In this document: positions 23,752-35,969 of the stretch, one piece after another | Layout: each line of letters starts with the position of its first letter | Numbering within the stretch: the first letter of the stretch is position 1 | Source: Paulownia fortunei | Taxonomy: Eukaryota; Streptophyta; Magnoliopsida; Lamiales; Paulowniaceae | Length of the DNA: 64,000 nt | Direction of reading: 5' to 3' | Assembly: GCA_019321725.1 (NCBI GenBank) | Contig: CM033106.1 | Location: 27,950,118 to 28,014,117, forward strand | The notes under the pieces: model-generated | What the model saw: the letters and a program-made list of their open reading frames with translations, nothing else | Told to the model about the DNA's origin: nothing | Database searches by the model: none | Made by a program: the position numbers and the translations under genes

Positions 23752-24680
23752 TCAGCAAAAACAGGCCAAGCCGAAGCAGGATGGAGCCGCCACTCAACAA
23801 TTTAAACTATGGTCTAATGTCTGTAATGTGGAAGTTCTTAGTTCTTGATTGAATGTGGACACTGAAACTAATATGATTGTATCAAGATGTAAGCACCCGA
23901 CATCATGCAACTCTCTAATAGCCTTCCAGGCATATATAGAATTAGAAGCAGCATTGTGCAATGTTCTCCACGAAGGTCTTGAAATAGAGTGATATATAAA
24001 GCTTGACGCATCCCCAAGATTGAAAATGGATTGTCTTCATTAGCACGAAATCTTGGATACTGCTTGCGATGTGCAAGTTGGTATTATCAGTATCTCAAAA
24101 TTGGGCTCCTTCATCGCTTAAATTCAAGGTCATAAAAATTGTGGAGCATAACATAAACGGGGTTACGGGCATTGGGAGAAATGGTACCATTTGCTGGTAG
24201 GGATAGCAATGGTAAGGTTGACCAAAACTCAAGATTGCAATGGGCTCCTGTTCCCCCTTCTCGTCTCAAACGAACTCGAGATCCATCTGTTTGGACTGTT
24301 AAACTTGTTACTCTCTTTACATACATTGGAAGTATAAAGTATTCTAAGCTAATTTTTCATAATTCCATGCAAATGAAGCAAAATAATTTTTGGTCAGTCA
24401 AGCGAAGAATTCTAGGGATATTGCTTCGATTTGATAACATGGATCTTATGTTAATGCCAGCTTGTTACCCGAGCATCTTAGGTTTTGTTATCTGATGCTT
24501 CCCTTGGTAGAATTTATTTCTGTTCCTTGGGCAGAATTTCCAAAATTACCTTCTACTACTTTCTAATTTTATTCTTTCTTGAGATATAAACACCAGCAAA
24601 AGAGAACATCATCACATTGTTAGAGGTCTACACATCATCAGGACAACTTCTGAAATAAGCTCATTACGCATTCTGTTTCA
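23752..24680. other. Intergenic region between convergent HVA22-type and ALDH6B2 genes
   Basis: This should hold both 3' UTRs. A 107-codon open frame at 24172-24495 starts downstream of the HVA22-type stop codon and resembles no family I know. Confidence 0.6.
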
Positions 24681-27600
24681 TCATGATTTTTGGGAAGTCG
24701 GCATTGCTAGTGAAACTCCAGCACCACTTCGTAAATCCTTCCATTGTTGAGTTACTGTCTTGATCTGTGTGTAAAACTGAACTCCAGCCTTGCCTGCAAT
24801 CAAACCCGTAAATGAAGCAAATCCAGCATTTACATGAATATTGTTTTCTGGTTAAAAATGGTGAAAAAGAATTTGTTTTTCTTGGATGCAGGAAATGCTT
24901 TAGAAGCCATCCTAGTGGGAAAGGGAATATGCTTTACCATAGAAATTGAGATCCCCAGCAAAAGAAGCCTTGGAGCCAGTAAATGAGAAGAAGGGTAACG
25001 GAACAGGAATAGGAACATTTATTCCGACCTGAGACAAGAAAGCTCACATCAGGAACTGAAACTTAAAAAGGTTAAGGAAAAATTAGTGGAATTTTGTTTC
25101 CAGAAAGAACAACTAACATCCCCATCTGACCAAGCTGATCCTTTCTGAGGGTAAATAGTACTCGTATTAAAAAGGTCAAGGCAGCATAAACTCACAGCAT
25201 CAAAACGTATAATAAAAATTTCCAGGCTATCCCACTCAGTTTAACACTTACAAAATATATGAAACAACTCATACCTGGCCTGCCTCTATTTCAGTTTGAA
25301 ATTTTCTTGCAGCTATTCCAGATGATGTAAAGATAGCTGCACCATTCCCATATCTGCAGAATTGGGATAACATAGATACATGACATTACTGTACTCAAAT
25401 AAGGAAAAGTTGATTTTGTTCAAAAACAAAAACAGAAAAAAAAAAAAAAAAAAAAAAAGAGAGGGAAAGTTGATGATTTGAATAGAACAAGAAAGAGGAA
25501 ATACTTATTTCTATTGACTATGTTTATGGCCTCTTCCAAACTGTCAGCCTGAGAGGAGAAAGCAGTACATAGTTCATAACAAGAATCCATGCTACGGAAT
25601 GGAAACAGAATTTTTAATTATTGATATACCTGCATGCAAATGAGGACAGGGCCAAAGATCTCCTCCTGAAAGCCCACAGTGAGGAATTAAATATAAATCC
25701 ATGTAAAAGATTCAAGATATAGACAGAAAAAAGACGAAGATTAATACCTTATAACATTCCATGTCAGCAGTGACATCAGCTAAGATGGTGGGACCAACGA
25801 AGTTACCTTGTTCATATCCTGGAACCTATTAGTCATTAATGAAGGTGAAGGTAAACTGGTTGATCTTATCCAACACAACCACTTAAAAGTATGTACCATT
25901 CAAAGGCAAACATGCATACAAATTTTGAAAAAATTAAAGAGCAGCACGTATTTTTCATACATCAAATTATTTTCCCCTGGAATGCATGTAAATCCATCAA
26001 ATAACTTTCATTCATTTTCCTAAAGTAATTTCTGTCCTCAGAAGAAATTATGGCAGAATAATTTTAAACTTCTTTCTGCAAAAACTAATACCCAGATCAA
26101 AAGGATTACAACAGTGACGTAACATGCATTCTTCAAAGTGTTCTTTGGAAGATTCAAGTGGTCTTACCTGCATTGGCCCTCCACATCAGTTTGAAACAAG
26201 ATCTCGACACTTTCAAGAGCAACAAGGGCGTAGCAAAGTCAGTTGACTTGAAGAAGTTAAGAGTTTTTTTAACTTCTCATTTCCTCTTATGCTTTGGATC
26301 TTAGATTTCATGAAGAAATCAAAAAGGGAATGTTTTCCTTAGTTTGGTTTCAGAAAGAAACACAAAGGAAATACTTGCAGAAATACAATTACAAGAAGCA
26401 TTTATTAATTTATGCATCTATATCATCTCTTTTAAAAAGTATTCACATCCATAAAAATTTTCAACCTGAAACTTATTGTCTAAGAAGAAAATGTGATGAA
26501 ACTTATCTTTCAATGATTTTACTTTACATTTTAACTTTCTTTCACTGAATCCTAGACTCAAATGGAGGCTTAGTGTCCAATGAGAGTATCAGGAAGGAGA
26601 ATACCACCTAGCACCAGATTCATTATTTCCATTTAGAATTAAGGTCTATTCATTTTCCACATCTCAAGTCCTCTTCCCTCTCCTCTGGCTGCCTGTTCCC
26701 TGGTTGCTTATATTTAGTGGAGTAGATGACGCAAAAAAAGGGGCTTGATACCTATACATCTCCTTTTTTTTTTTCAATTAAAACTACTGTATTTGCATTT
26801 TATCAAGGTCCTGTGGTTCGAGACACAATTTACAAACTTTAATGGAAACTACAATTATAAATAAGAACCACAAACAACTAAGCATCTCATTAAGAAGCTG
26901 ACCAAAAGCTTTAGACATGCAATTCCCAGAAGATTAATAAACAAGTACCTTAATATTTCTTCCATCAAGCAATAGTCTGGCTCCACTTTCAAACCCGCTT
27001 TGGACCAACTTGCATACCCTTTCCTTTGCCTAAAATTTAGACAGGTGCTTAAAGAAATGAAACAGGATAGAATCCCCGAAAATAAGAAACATACACATCA
27101 AGTTCCGACATTATGAGCTAATCAGTGGATAGAAGAATTCCTGATGAAGATTTTCATAGATGGCTCAGTACTCACCTGCTTACTAATGACTGGACCGAGG
27201 TCTGCCTCAGGATCTGTTCCAGTACTTACCTTAAGGGCTTTGGCACGCTCCACTAGCTTTTCTTCCCTACAAAGATTTCAAAGGGTTAGCACACATGGGA
27301 AAATGTCCCATTACTAAGAGAATTGACAAAGGCATATATCTTTTGAATATAATATTTTCCCATATAAAATGAGAGTAAAAGATGGTAGCTGTAAGTCAAA
27401 ACTCCATGTAGTATATCTTTATCAACAATGAAGCAAAATTTGAAAAAGCATCTTGTTTAACAAATATACTGCCTTTCTAAACACCAAATTGGTAAAGCTT
27501 TATGCAATTGCTGTTAACTGGAAAAGGATGAAATTGAAAGCAAGCATGGCATACAACAGACAGGAATACCATAATTTTGAGTCTCCAACAAACACAACTG

Positions 27601-28186
27601 TGCTAAGTGCCATACATCTTTGACCAGCAGCACCAAAACCAGCTGCAACTAAAGCATTTAAAGTTGCATCCATGTTTGCATCAGGCATCACGATTCCATG
27701 GTTTTTTGCTCCCATATTGGACTGAAGGTGTTTGTCAGTTAAGCAGTCAAATATTTAGGCTTCATTCAAAAATCGTTTGATGCCAATATATATCTAAGCA
27801 TGAGGAAAACCTAATCATAATACTCAAGAGTAGATCAATCACACCAACCTGAACACGTTTTCCGCTAGCTGATGCTCTTGCGTAGATATGCATGCCAGCC
27901 TTAAAAATGAGAACACATGTAAGCCCCTCAATTCGTAGCTTATCAAAAAATAAAAAAAGTTCAAGCTTGGTTGGTTATGTGTAACAAACAGAGCTCAGAT
28001 GAGTTTTTATCAATCAATTTCAAGCTAAATCTCTAATAGATTGGTTTGTTTATCAGCCCTATTCCTATAAAAATTAGTAACTTGCCTGTCTTGCTTTTCT
28101 GAAAATTAGTCATGAAGAGAAAGCTTAAGTGCTGCATCATGGAAACCAACTAACTGCATGCATCTACAAGCAACCTTGTGTATGCA

Positions 28187-28230
<44 letters not shown>

Positions 28231-31200
28231 TCTAACACGAACAAGTTGATGAACAAGGTGGAGAAAGTTGGGAGAAGAAGAGGCATAAATAGGCTACGAT
28301 GCAGTGCTTGCATAGATCACCATGCCCATTACTAAACAGGGCTTACTAGATGTCTCAATGGGCACACATGGAGTTGTGTGCTTTCTCTCATGTCTGATTG
28401 TTGTACGATTCAAACTAAAACCTGAAAACAAGAAATCTAAGAAAATTGCATCTCGAAGATAAACCTTCAATTTATTAAACATTGTGACTCACGGATTGAT
28501 TTTTTTGGGCAAATTGATGCTATATTAGAGCAAAATATTTATGTCGACAAAAAAATACAGATATTCCACTATTATGTTATTTTTTCCATTAAAAATGAAT
28601 AATTTTTCTAGCATGAATTATTGCCAAAAAAGAATTCTATGGAGCAGGTAAAGTCCACTAAGGCACTCAATTTAAAATAGAAGGAATAGTAACATTGAGA
28701 GATTACTAACTGTGTTTGAACCAACAAATGATACAGCTCTAACATCCTCATCATCACATATAGCATTAACAATGTCCTGCAAGAAAGAGTAACAAAGATG
28801 AAAACTATCAGATCCAGACTGAAAGTTGTATTTCTTTGATTAGCCAGACATTGATTGTCTGATTCAAATGATTGCTGATGGCATCCAAGAGGAAAATACT
28901 AAAAAATGTTGGACAACCCAGAGCATACATTGGTACCATGGACGATATTCAGGACACCACTGGGCAAACCGGCCTCCATGGCCAACTCTGCAAGAATCAT
29001 TGAAGCCCCTGAAAAGTAAAAAAGAAAAAAGAAGCAGACAAAATAAATTAGAAGCAGCCAGGAACTAAATAAGGGATACAAAGTCATATCTATATTTAAT
29101 GACCTCATACTGACAAGAAAGGCTAATAGACATTTACTCAAATAGAAAAGCAACAAGGTTAAATTTAAATAACTTATGGTTATTTATTTACGAAGAAGAA
29201 ATACAAATGTATTAAGAGGTGAGCACAACAGATTCACATCTTGACAAATTGAAATGGGGAAACATCTGCAAAGCCATTACAGCTCCACCCACTATGGCTC
29301 AGATGTGAAGGGGTTTTTAATATATGACCTGGTCAATAATAATTGGATTAGACTCACCACATGTTACAAGAAGAAAAAACTGGTCTTTTCTACCCAAAGT
29401 TGTGACGATTCACATGCAGACAAAAAATGCAATGATCATTTTTTACTGGGTCACTTCATGCCACTATAAGTGAGTTGTTATACATCCAAATATAAATGCA
29501 GCTTTAGAAGCAGTAACATATTAAGTGACAAGCTTATGCCTTAGAGGTCTTGTCAGATCTTCCAGATAAGATCAGATTGATCAGCTAAGGATAACATAGT
29601 CTAAGGCACTAACCCTTCCACCTAGTCCAGTTCCAGGATTTCATGCATCAAAGCACTAGGAACAAAATACACTAGAATACTTCGAGCAAAAAGTCACCTG
29701 GATCTTTTTCAGATGGCTTTAGAACAAAGGTGTTTCCACATGTGACTGCAACTGGAAACATCTGCCACGACATTAGAAAGAAAAGACTTCTTATCCAGGA
29801 TTGTTTTATGAAAGCACTTCCATTACAATAACACCAACCATAAAAAGGTGAAAATATACCTCGGAATGAAAGAAAGAAATGGAAGAGGCTTAAAGATATA
29901 AATTATGGAAAATATAAACATATTAAAAAAAAAAGACAAAGGCAAACATACCCATAACGGAATCATTGCAGGGAAGTTAAAGGGGCAAATTCCTGCACAA
30001 ACACCTAGGGGTTCTCTAATGCTGTAAGTATCGATTCCATTTGAAACATTGGACACGTACTCTCCCATCTGTAGGGTTGCCATGCCACATGCATGTTCCA
30101 CCACCTCTTCAAGAATATACCCATAACAAGGACTCAACCACAACTAATATCTGTTGTCAGATGTAAGAAAATAAAGAGAGCGCACACAGTACTAACCTAG
30201 CCCTCGGAACACATCTCCTTGTGCGTCCTTCAATGTTTTCCCTTGTTCAGTGGTAATATTCAAGGCAAGCTTATCCTACATCAAGAGTCCATCCTCAAGT
30301 CAATATTACCCACACGTGAAACAAGAATGAAGTATGTTGAAAGAATTTAACCCACTGACCATGTTTTTACGAATAAGCTCTTGGAGCTTAAACATGATGC
30401 GCTGCCGTGATGTAATTGGTGTATTTCGCCAGGATGGGAAGGCCTCTTTTGCAGCAGATACGGCAGATTTGAACTCCTCCTTTGTTGTCAGAGGTACTTG
30501 TGAAACCACTTCTTGTGTTGCCTGTGCTCAAAATATCAAGTAAAAGGAAGGAAAAAACAAATGCTAAAGAACTATTAGCATCTCAAATAAACAAATGCTA
30601 TCCTTTAATCATCTCATTCACTTACCGGATTTAGGACATCAATGGAATCAGATGAATGTGAATCCACAAAGCTACCACCAATTAGATTTGGAACCCTCTG
30701 CATGGACATATAATTCCCACATATATGAGCAAGGAAAAAGACAATGAAACCAAAAACTGATATTAATGAATGACTATCTCCTCTAAAAGCTTAAACTGCT
30801 AGAAATGAGAGGAGAGAGATTTAATTTTTTATGTATGTTCAGGCCACAAACATTTAATAATTATTTTATCTGGACACAATCCCCGCACGTACAAGTGTCA
30901 TTCTTTTTTCAACTCAAAAAACGTGGAGTTCTTTTCTGAAATTTGAAGTGTTCATGATTTCACTTTGGGACCTCTCTGTGACAGTAGAGCAGGATGACCA
31001 CATCATACATGAATTTCAAATGTTAAAGATGGGAGTTTGGCACTTCTATTTTAACTTCTCTCTAGTCCTTTTGCTTTCCAATATTTCTTTTTTATTTTCC
31101 ATTCTCTATTTTACTTTGCTGGGTTTGCGGCTTTCTTGATAATTATGCCAACACTTTTGAACTTAGACAACGTTGATTGAAGTTTCAGAAATAGGCACAC

Positions 31201-31744
31201 GCCGTAAGATTTGAAAATCTGTTCTCTAAGCTTCAATTTCCACTGCCTACTCTGTTCTCAGTTCTAATAACAAAGAACAAAATAAGGAAAACGACAATTA
31301 TCAGTTCATATGAAAAAAATCCAAAACATAAAAACTCACCAGCGAGTTGCCATGCCTCCAAGATGGTTCAGCGGCAGTCGAAAAATGAGAATTCGCAACC
31401 CCAAATATCCGAGGACTCAACCTCCTCATGTTTCTCACTGCATAAAACCATTTAACAAATATTGAAAAAAGAAAAACAAACCCACATGCACACAAAAGTG
31501 ACCAACAACCTAACAAATGAGGAAAAAAATCAAACCCATGATGAGGGATTTCATGATGCAACTCAATCAAGTCATCTTTAAACATAATCCATACTATACG
31601 CATTCAAAATCTTGAATCCATGTACATAAACTCATCTAACCACCAGACCCATCAAGAATATCAGTATTCGTAAATTTATCCATCATAAAAATCTTGTACA
31701 TGAAGATTTAATTGATTACCTCGTTGGATTGAAAACTGCAACAT
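24681..31744 (-). CDS. ALDH6B2: Methylmalonate-semialdehyde dehydrogenase (CoA-acylating), mitochondrial; tandem copy 1
   Basis: Mitochondrial enzyme of valine and pyrimidine catabolism that turns methylmalonate or malonate semialdehyde plus CoA and NAD+ into propionyl- or acetyl-CoA. Nineteen exons: 31720-31744, 31340-31437, 30626-30697, 30360-30521, 30197-30275, 29952-30106, 29698-29761, 28929-29008, 28711-28776, 27849-27899, 27570-27721, 27176-27266, 26949-27029, 25748-25825, 25630-25665, 25505-25548, 25275-25353, 24938-25028, 24681-24793. They close exactly to 539 codons (538 residues). The N-terminus [20 protein letters not shown] is Arg-rich and lacks acidic residues, as in a mitochondrial presequence. 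Nucleophile C320 sits in [12 protein letters not shown], preceded by R319. Asn286 (SNMGAKNH) replaces the usual ALDH general-base Glu, as expected for the CoA-acylating subclass. PFNFPAMIP is intact. The C-terminus ends [12 protein letters not shown]. Exon 12 contains a coding AAG/GTAAGT that looks like a donor. The paralog lies upstream in the same orientation. Confidence 0.96.
28187..28230. repeat. (TG)12(AG)10 microsatellite
   Basis: A compound dinucleotide repeat inside the intron between exons 9 and 10 of ALDH6B2 copy 1. It is a likely polymorphic marker. Confidence 0.95.
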
Positions 31745-34130
31745 CTTGAGTTTATGCTGAAGAAGTGAAATGCAGTGCGCCACTCTGTCTGACTGTATGC
31801 TGATCCCTGCAAATAAATTAGTATTTTCTTTGTATTTATTTATTTCGAGGTGAGTTGGATTTTCTTGTAATTTTATGTAATAAACTGACAATGGGTACAA
31901 AAGGAATCTTCATCTATTAGCAGTAGGAAGTTTCAAATATTTTGGGTATGATTTAGAGTGTTCTTATTTTTTATTTTTTTACTTTTTTTAAATTGAAACC
32001 GAAAAATAATAAGTGTTGGTAAATTGATGATTTATATGTAATAAGTATTTTTTTTTCTAATTTTAAGAGGTAATTGAAAAAATAATATATATTTTTTCTC
32101 TCGTCTATAAATCAAGTGGTTCAAGAATTTCCAAACAGTGTGATTGATTTTTACTTTCTTGTATTCTTGCAATTTTTAATGGTATAATGTAAAAAGAATT
32201 AAAAGTTTAACAATCAATAAAATATTAATGAAATCTGGGTTGATTAGCTTAAGGATTTTAATCCCTTTTCCGCGTCATTTGGGTTCTCAAAATCGATTTT
32301 GAACCTCTATTAGATATGTTCGGCAATTTAACTGATCATTTTTCGATTATCTAAATGTAAAAAATCAATATTTTGCTAATTTAATCTAAATTTCGTAATA
32401 AATTATTTCAGAATCAATAATGATAATGAGATTTATTCTTCAATGTTATATTTGGTTCTTAAATATTAGAGAGGAAGATAATAAGAAAAATATTTCTCAT
32501 ATCAAATAATAGTATTTTATATTTTCATTTGCTCACCAAATCCCGTGAACATGGTATTAACTATATGAATGCCACAATCTTATACTAATATACTTCATAC
32601 CTACTACAGACAATAAGGTTGTGTTTGTTTGTTAACTTGAAAACTTGAGAAATGGAGTTCATTAGCAAAACTTGGAAATTACTTTTTTTTTTTTTTTTTC
32701 AGTAGTTAGAATTAAGTTGTTTCAAGTGTTTAAGTTGAATATTGTAGATGCAAGTACATCAATCAAATAAAAAACTCAGGATGTCGATTTAAAAAAAAAT
32801 TGAAGACAAAATCAAGAATTGTGACAAAAGTCGAAGCCTCCATATTTCTATATATACAAGGTCTTAGATTCATGTCAATCTAATTTCTTATTAATTTCCC
32901 CCAATTTGTTGTGGCTTTATTACATGAATATTCATTGAGAGCTAATTGAAAACTATTGGGTTGATCTATTGATGGAGTTCATCATTTCAAAAAAGAAAAA
33001 CAGTACTAGAACAAACACAGCCTATATTTTATTTATTTAATTATTTTGACGCAATTGGATTTATGGAAATACATCCCTATAAAGAAAGTCAATCCTTTGT
33101 TTTAAATTAAAAATACCGATACATATATATATTATGACATGACAGTGCTTGAGGAAATAAAATCATCAGCAAAACAAGAATAGATGCAATTAACCTAAAC
33201 TGCTGATTTCTCACTCAAAACATTTATTTTCAAAATGCAAAAATCAACTAATTTTATCTTTTATTTTAATATGGTATTTCATACTATATTCTATGCAATA
33301 CACCTACGCAACGTGTTAAAAAAATTCTTACAATTTATATAAATTATATACACATGACATAAATATTAGGATATAGAATACAATATAAAATTAGAATAGA
33401 GGAGCTGAAAATAAAAATTAAGAACATATTTTGAAAATAGCATATGGTAATTACATGAATATTGCCTAGAAATGAAAATGTAGAGTTTGTGCCTCTTTTA
33501 ATATGAAAACATTTTAGCATTTTCATAATAACTTCCAATAAAAGAAATTCCAAAGTACAAAAAAAACATTAATTTAAATATGCTTCCAAAAATAATTTTT
33601 TTATGAGAAACACAGAATGTAGATAAAGGCAGTATGAGAAGGGGAAAATCATAGGAGAGAGACAATTGTTGCTCAAAGGAAAAGAGTATTCAGATCTCTT
33701 GAGCAAAAACATGACCATTTGTGGTTTATTTTTCCTTGGAAATAAAATTGAAATTAACTTCAACATAGAAAATTAAAATCAACATGAGAAAAATTGACTT
33801 CATGCCAAGAAAATTAAACAAGCAAAATGTATGCTGATGAATACAGCTGATTTAATACACACAACAGCGTATAATCTGTAAGTCTAAGCTACATCATAAT
33901 ATTTCTCCTTGGAAGTTCTTTCAACTCTTACTTCAACCTAAACCTGAATAGATCAAATCAATCATCAACTAGACAATAGGTAGCCCAATCCCAATTGCTG
34001 AAATTATATACCAAATATTAACAAGTTTCAAGTATTGCCAAATTGCACAGAAAAGAGAACTGCTGTAGTCCATTGAGACAATCACTAGTCCACCAGTCCA
34101 ACCCATCCACCCCCCCCCCCCCCCCCTGAC
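31745..34130. other. Region between the two tandem dehydrogenase genes
   Basis: About 2.4 kb of AT-rich sequence that should contain the promoter and 5' UTR of copy 1 and the 3' UTR of copy 2. I see no FAR1-like exon upstream of copy 1 and no gene in it. A run of 17 C (34110-34126) lies just beyond the copy 2 stop codon. Confidence 0.65.
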
Positions 34131-34175
34131 TTAAAAAAGCAAAAAAAAAGAAAAAAAAAAAAAAAAAAAAAAAAA
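34110..34175. repeat. C17 run next to an A-rich run at the 3' end of copy 2
   Basis: Seventeen C (34110-34126) are followed, after a short spacer containing the stop codon, by an A-rich stretch (34141-34175) with a few interruptions. The last codons of copy 2 are read from the complement of this run, so any error in homopolymer length changes the terminal frame. Confidence 0.9.
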
Positions 34176-35913
34176 GGAGAAAAAAGTGAAATAACTAAAA
34201 GTGTAGAGTCCACTGGAGCCATCCAAAGCTGGAATCGCTGGAGATATTCCATCGCTATTTGGAATATCCCGTGATTCTTCTACAAGAGATTCTCCGTCGC
34301 TACTTGGAAAATCCTTTGAATGCAATGGTAGAGATATCCCTACATGACTAGGAATATCATGATGCAATGGTAGAGATACCCCTTCGCCATTTGAGAAATC
34401 CCTCAAATGCAACCCCAGTGATACATCGTTACCTGGGAAGTCCATGGATTGCAATGTATGGGGTTCTCCACTGTTACTTGGTGCATCATCTGTATTTAAC
34501 ACAGAAGATACTCCACTACTCCAAAGATCCTTCCACTGTTGAGTCACGGTTTTGATCTGGGTGTAAAACTGAAGTCCAGTTTTACCTGCAACTCATAAGA
34601 ACAATAGTTACCAGTTTAGAGGGAAGAAAACCATTGTTTAGCAACGGCTATCAGAAGCTCGTATTGCCTTTGTATTTAGTTTGTTTACCATAAAAATTGA
34701 TATCTCCAGTAAATGAAGCTTTGGAGCCAGTAAATGAGAACAAAGGCAATGGTGCTGTAATAGCCACATTTACACCAACCTGGTTCAACCAAATTAATAT
34801 CAAAACTAAAAACCATACAACAAATTATAACACAGTTTTCATGTCAAAATATCAAAAGAGAGTTTAGTACATAGTATCTTGGGAACATAGGTGAACTAAA
34901 TCTGCTGCATAGACGAAATTAAAATTGATTTTCATTCTAGGCATTTCTCAATGGACAAAAGAAAGCCCCAACGAGAACAGTAGTGCAGTTTGCTCAAAGC
35001 AGCCCGTAGACATTGTGAAAAAATGCTTACCTGCCCAGACTCAATCTCAATCTGAAATTTCCTTGCAGCGGCACAGGAGGATGTAAAAATGGAAGCTCCA
35101 TTTCCATGTCTGCTCCAGGTAAACAATTAAGTCAAAGTCTATCATTATAAGATACTGAAACTTGCAAATAGTTGGGCACACTGTATACTTGTTTCTGTTG
35201 ACAATGCTTATTGCCTCATCTAAGCTTCCAGCCTGAGCATGAAAAAGTCAGGAAGAAACATAAATTAATGAATTTAGCAACTATCAGCAGCAATAAGGAT
35301 TATGTTACAAGATAGGAATACATACTATAGACAAACCTGCATACAAAGAAGAACTGGACCCAATATTTCTTCCTGTATACATCAAGATTAAACATTGTCA
35401 ACATAAGTTACATCTTTCCATAGCGCAATACACTAGGAGCCCTCTGTAGAAAAAATAAATACCTTGTAACAATCCATGTCTTCTGTGACATCAGTTAAGA
35501 TAGTGGGACCAACAAAGTTCCCCAGCTCATATTTGGGAACCTATTTTTTTATCATAAAACCACAAGTTAATGATCAAATCGTCATTCATAAGCAGTAGAG
35601 ACTCGCTGGGGATTTCATACAAAGGGGATAAAACCTAAATTACTACTACACTTCTGAAGAAATTTGTAAAATGAGCATCTGATACCATCCAAATTGAATG
35701 GTATATCGAGGAAAACAACATAAATGACTCGTCTCCAATCAAGGGCTAATTGGCACTATTATAATCTGCATGCCCTGTACACTAAATGTGTCAATTCCTG
35801 CTCCCTTTGCAGTTCTTAGTACACATAATTTACTGGATTTAAGATTCGCCTCTTTTTCTTTCCATGCGTCTGGTTTGTTTTATACATGTGTGAACCTGTG
35901 TGCACTTGCATGT

Positions 35914-35969
<56 letters not shown>

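Noticed and set aside
24172..24495. 107-codon open frame downstream of the HVA22-type gene
   Set aside because: Lies in the expected 3' UTR/intergenic interval, with no recognisable motif.
26816..26836. GGTTCGAGAC considered as a tRNA T-arm
   Set aside because: No matching acceptor stem, D-arm or anticodon arm upstream.
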